A DNA stretch of 6,744 nucleotides from NCBI GenBank assembly GCA_018903185.1, contig JAHIQV010000184.1, positions 1 through 6,744 on the forward strand, read 5' to 3'. Made by a program: the position numbers and the translations under genes. The notes below the pieces were generated by a model that was not told the origin of the DNA, made no database searches, and saw nothing but the letters and a program-made list of their open reading frames with translations. The stretch's first letter is position 1; the number at the start of each line of letters is the position of its first letter. Positions 4,833 to 6,744 of this stretch are shown here, in pieces. The stretch comes from Gammaproteobacteria bacterium (GTDB lineage: Bacteria > Pseudomonadota > Gammaproteobacteria > Burkholderiales > Burkholderiaceae_C).

Positions 4833-6092
4833 ATGCCGATGCCATTCACCCCCCGTCGCCGCGACATGCTTCAGGCCACCGCCATCGGCGTCGCGGCCCT
4901 CGCCACCGGGTGTGCCGCCATCGGCACGGGGGCCAAGCCACGCGTGGTGGTGGTCGGTGGCGGCTGGGGCGGGCTGGGTGCGGTGCGCGGCCTGCTGGCC
5001 GCGGGTGGCGCCGACGTGACCTTGGTCGAGCCCAACGAGGGTTTCATGTCCTGCCCGCTGAGCGCGCACTTCATCGCCGGCTTCCAGCCCGCCAGCGATT
5101 TCCAGCGCAGCTACGCGCGCATCGACCAGTTGGGCGCGCGGCGCGTGCGCGAACGTGTGACCGCGATCGACCGCACCAAGCGCGAGGTGGTGACCGCCAC
5201 GCAGCGCCTGCCCTACGACTTCCTGGTGCTGTCGCCTGGCGTCGAATACATGGAGGACGGCATCCAGGGCTACGCCGAAGCGCGCGCTCAGCTGCCGGTG
5301 GGCTTTCGCGCCTTCGAGCAGATGGCCGTGCGCCAGCAGGTGGACGAGTTCCTCGCCAAGGGCGGCAACTTCGTCATCAGCGCGCCCAAGCCACCCTACC
5401 GCTGCCCGCCCGCGCCCTACGAGCGCGCCTTCCTGATCGCCGAGCAGATGAAGCAGCGCGGCACCAAGGGCAAGATCATCCTGATCGACGCCAACCCCAA
5501 CCCGATGCCGTTGCCGATCGCCAAGCCCATCCTGAACGGCATGAAGAGCCTGTACGCCAGCCAGATCGAATACATGCCCGACACCGCCATCACCGCGGTG
5601 GACATGGGAAAACGCCAGCTCGCCACCTCGTCGGGCGACGTGCCTTTCGCGCACGCCAACCTCATCCTCCCCATGCGCGCACCGGCGCTGATCCGCCAGG
5701 CTGGCCTGGGCGAGCGCTGGGCCGCGGTGAAGCTGCCGAGCTTCCAGAGCCAGGCCGACGAGCGCATCTACGTGATCGGCGACTCGCAGGGCTCTCCCCT
5801 GCCCAAGAGCGGTCACATCGCCTTCGGCAGTGGCCAGCAGGTGGCCGAAGCCATCACGGACCGCATCGCCGGCAAGACTCCTGCGCCAGCGGCAGGTCCG
5901 GTCGACCTGCCGCTGGGCATCTGCTGGGCCAACGTGACGCACAAGGACGCGATCAACATCAACGTGGCGTCGAGCGTGGCGCCCGGCGAGGCCCCCAAAC
6001 TCAAAATCACCGTGGACCCGGAACACAACGCCCGCTCGGGCGCTGCCGCCACCAGCTGGGGCAACGGCATGTGGAAGGCCATGCTCGGCTGA
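4833..6092 (+). CDS. FccB/SoxF-like flavoprotein (flavocytochrome c sulfide dehydrogenase flavin subunit family), Tat-exported
   Basis: An FAD-dependent oxidoreductase of 419 aa. The N-terminus has a twin-arginine signal (RRRDMLQ, 8-14), then a hydrophobic stretch ending LATGC with C27, a possible lipoprotein anchor. The FAD fold follows: GGGWGG (42-47), E66 in VTLVEP, and the late GD motif at VIGD (314-317). C74 in SCPLS aligns with the cysteine that covalently binds FAD (8-alpha-S-cysteinyl) in Allochromatium FccB. YRCPPAPYERA (189-199) supplies C191 and GICWA (362-366) supplies C364, matching the redox-active disulfide pair C161/C337 of FccB. About 355-419 is an FCSD-type C-terminal flavin-binding domain. 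In the family the protein oxidises sulfide, passing electrons to a cytochrome c subunit. No such cytochrome gene is adjacent: the neighbours are a divergent dioxygenase and mnmA. Sulfide oxidation, or another periplasmic thiol or sulfur reaction, is therefore inferred, and the electron acceptor is unknown. Confidence 0.88.
   Translation: MPMPFTPRRRDMLQATAIGVAALATGCAAIGTGAKPRVVVVGGGWGGLGAVRGLLAAGGADVTLVEPNEGFMSCPLSAHFIAGFQPASDFQRSYARIDQLGARRVRERVTAIDRTKREVVTATQRLPYDFLVLSPGVEYMEDGIQGYAEARAQLPVGFRAFEQMAVRQQVDEFLAKGGNFVISAPKPPYRCPPAPYERAFLIAEQMKQRGTKGKIILIDANPNPMPLPIAKPILNGMKSLYASQIEYMPDTAITAVDMGKRQLATSSGDVPFAHANLILPMRAPALIRQAGLGERWAAVKLPSFQSQADERIYVIGDSQGSPLPKSGHIAFGSGQQVAEAITDRIAGKTPAPAAGPVDLPLGICWANVTHKDAININVASSVAPGEAPKLKITVDPEHNARSGAAATSWGNGMWKAMLG

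Positions 6093-6744
<652 letters not shown>

Overview
The window is GC-rich DNA with dense, short-spaced genes and the G/C third-position codon bias typical of a Burkholderiales betaproteobacterium. The protein sequences look most like Comamonadaceae (Hydrogenophaga, Acidovorax or Variovorax type). That placement is an impression from protein similarity and composition, not a computed assignment. No mobile element, CRISPR array, tRNA or rRNA was seen. The region reads as ordinary chromosome.

Left part (1-2724, minus strand): a tightly packed ABC importer operon of the polyamine/opine (PotABCD-like) class. It is transcribed right to left as periplasmic binding protein, then ATPase, then a first inner-membrane permease cut by the window edge. 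The gene gaps are 3 and 4 bp. A second permease would be expected just outside. The binding protein keeps the fold and several pocket positions of PotD but appears to lack its acidic amine-binding pair, so the substrate is left open. The 163-bp leader before it (2725-2887) holds two adjacent GC-rich inverted repeats and a tentative promoter.

Middle part (2888-4620, minus strand): a compact three-gene set. It comprises a YgiD/DODA-type extradiol dioxygenase, a YpfH-type serine esterase, and an 83-residue protein of unknown function whose ribosome binding site lies inside the end of ypfH.

Right part (4621-6744, plus strand): a 212-bp divergent intergenic region with three short perfect palindromes. 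It is followed by a Tat-exported flavoprotein related to the flavin subunit of flavocytochrome c sulfide dehydrogenase (FccB/SoxF). This protein keeps the FAD-linking cysteine and both redox-disulfide cysteines, but no cytochrome subunit is adjacent. Next comes mnmA (tRNA 2-thiouridylase), truncated by the window end. Its start codon has no well-placed Shine-Dalgarno sequence and lies 7 nt after a GATAAT box, which suggests leaderless transcription.

No clearly new multi-gene system is evident. The items most worth a second look are the orphan FccB-like protein, the small protein linked to ypfH, the binding-protein pocket, and the leader and intergenic palindromes.
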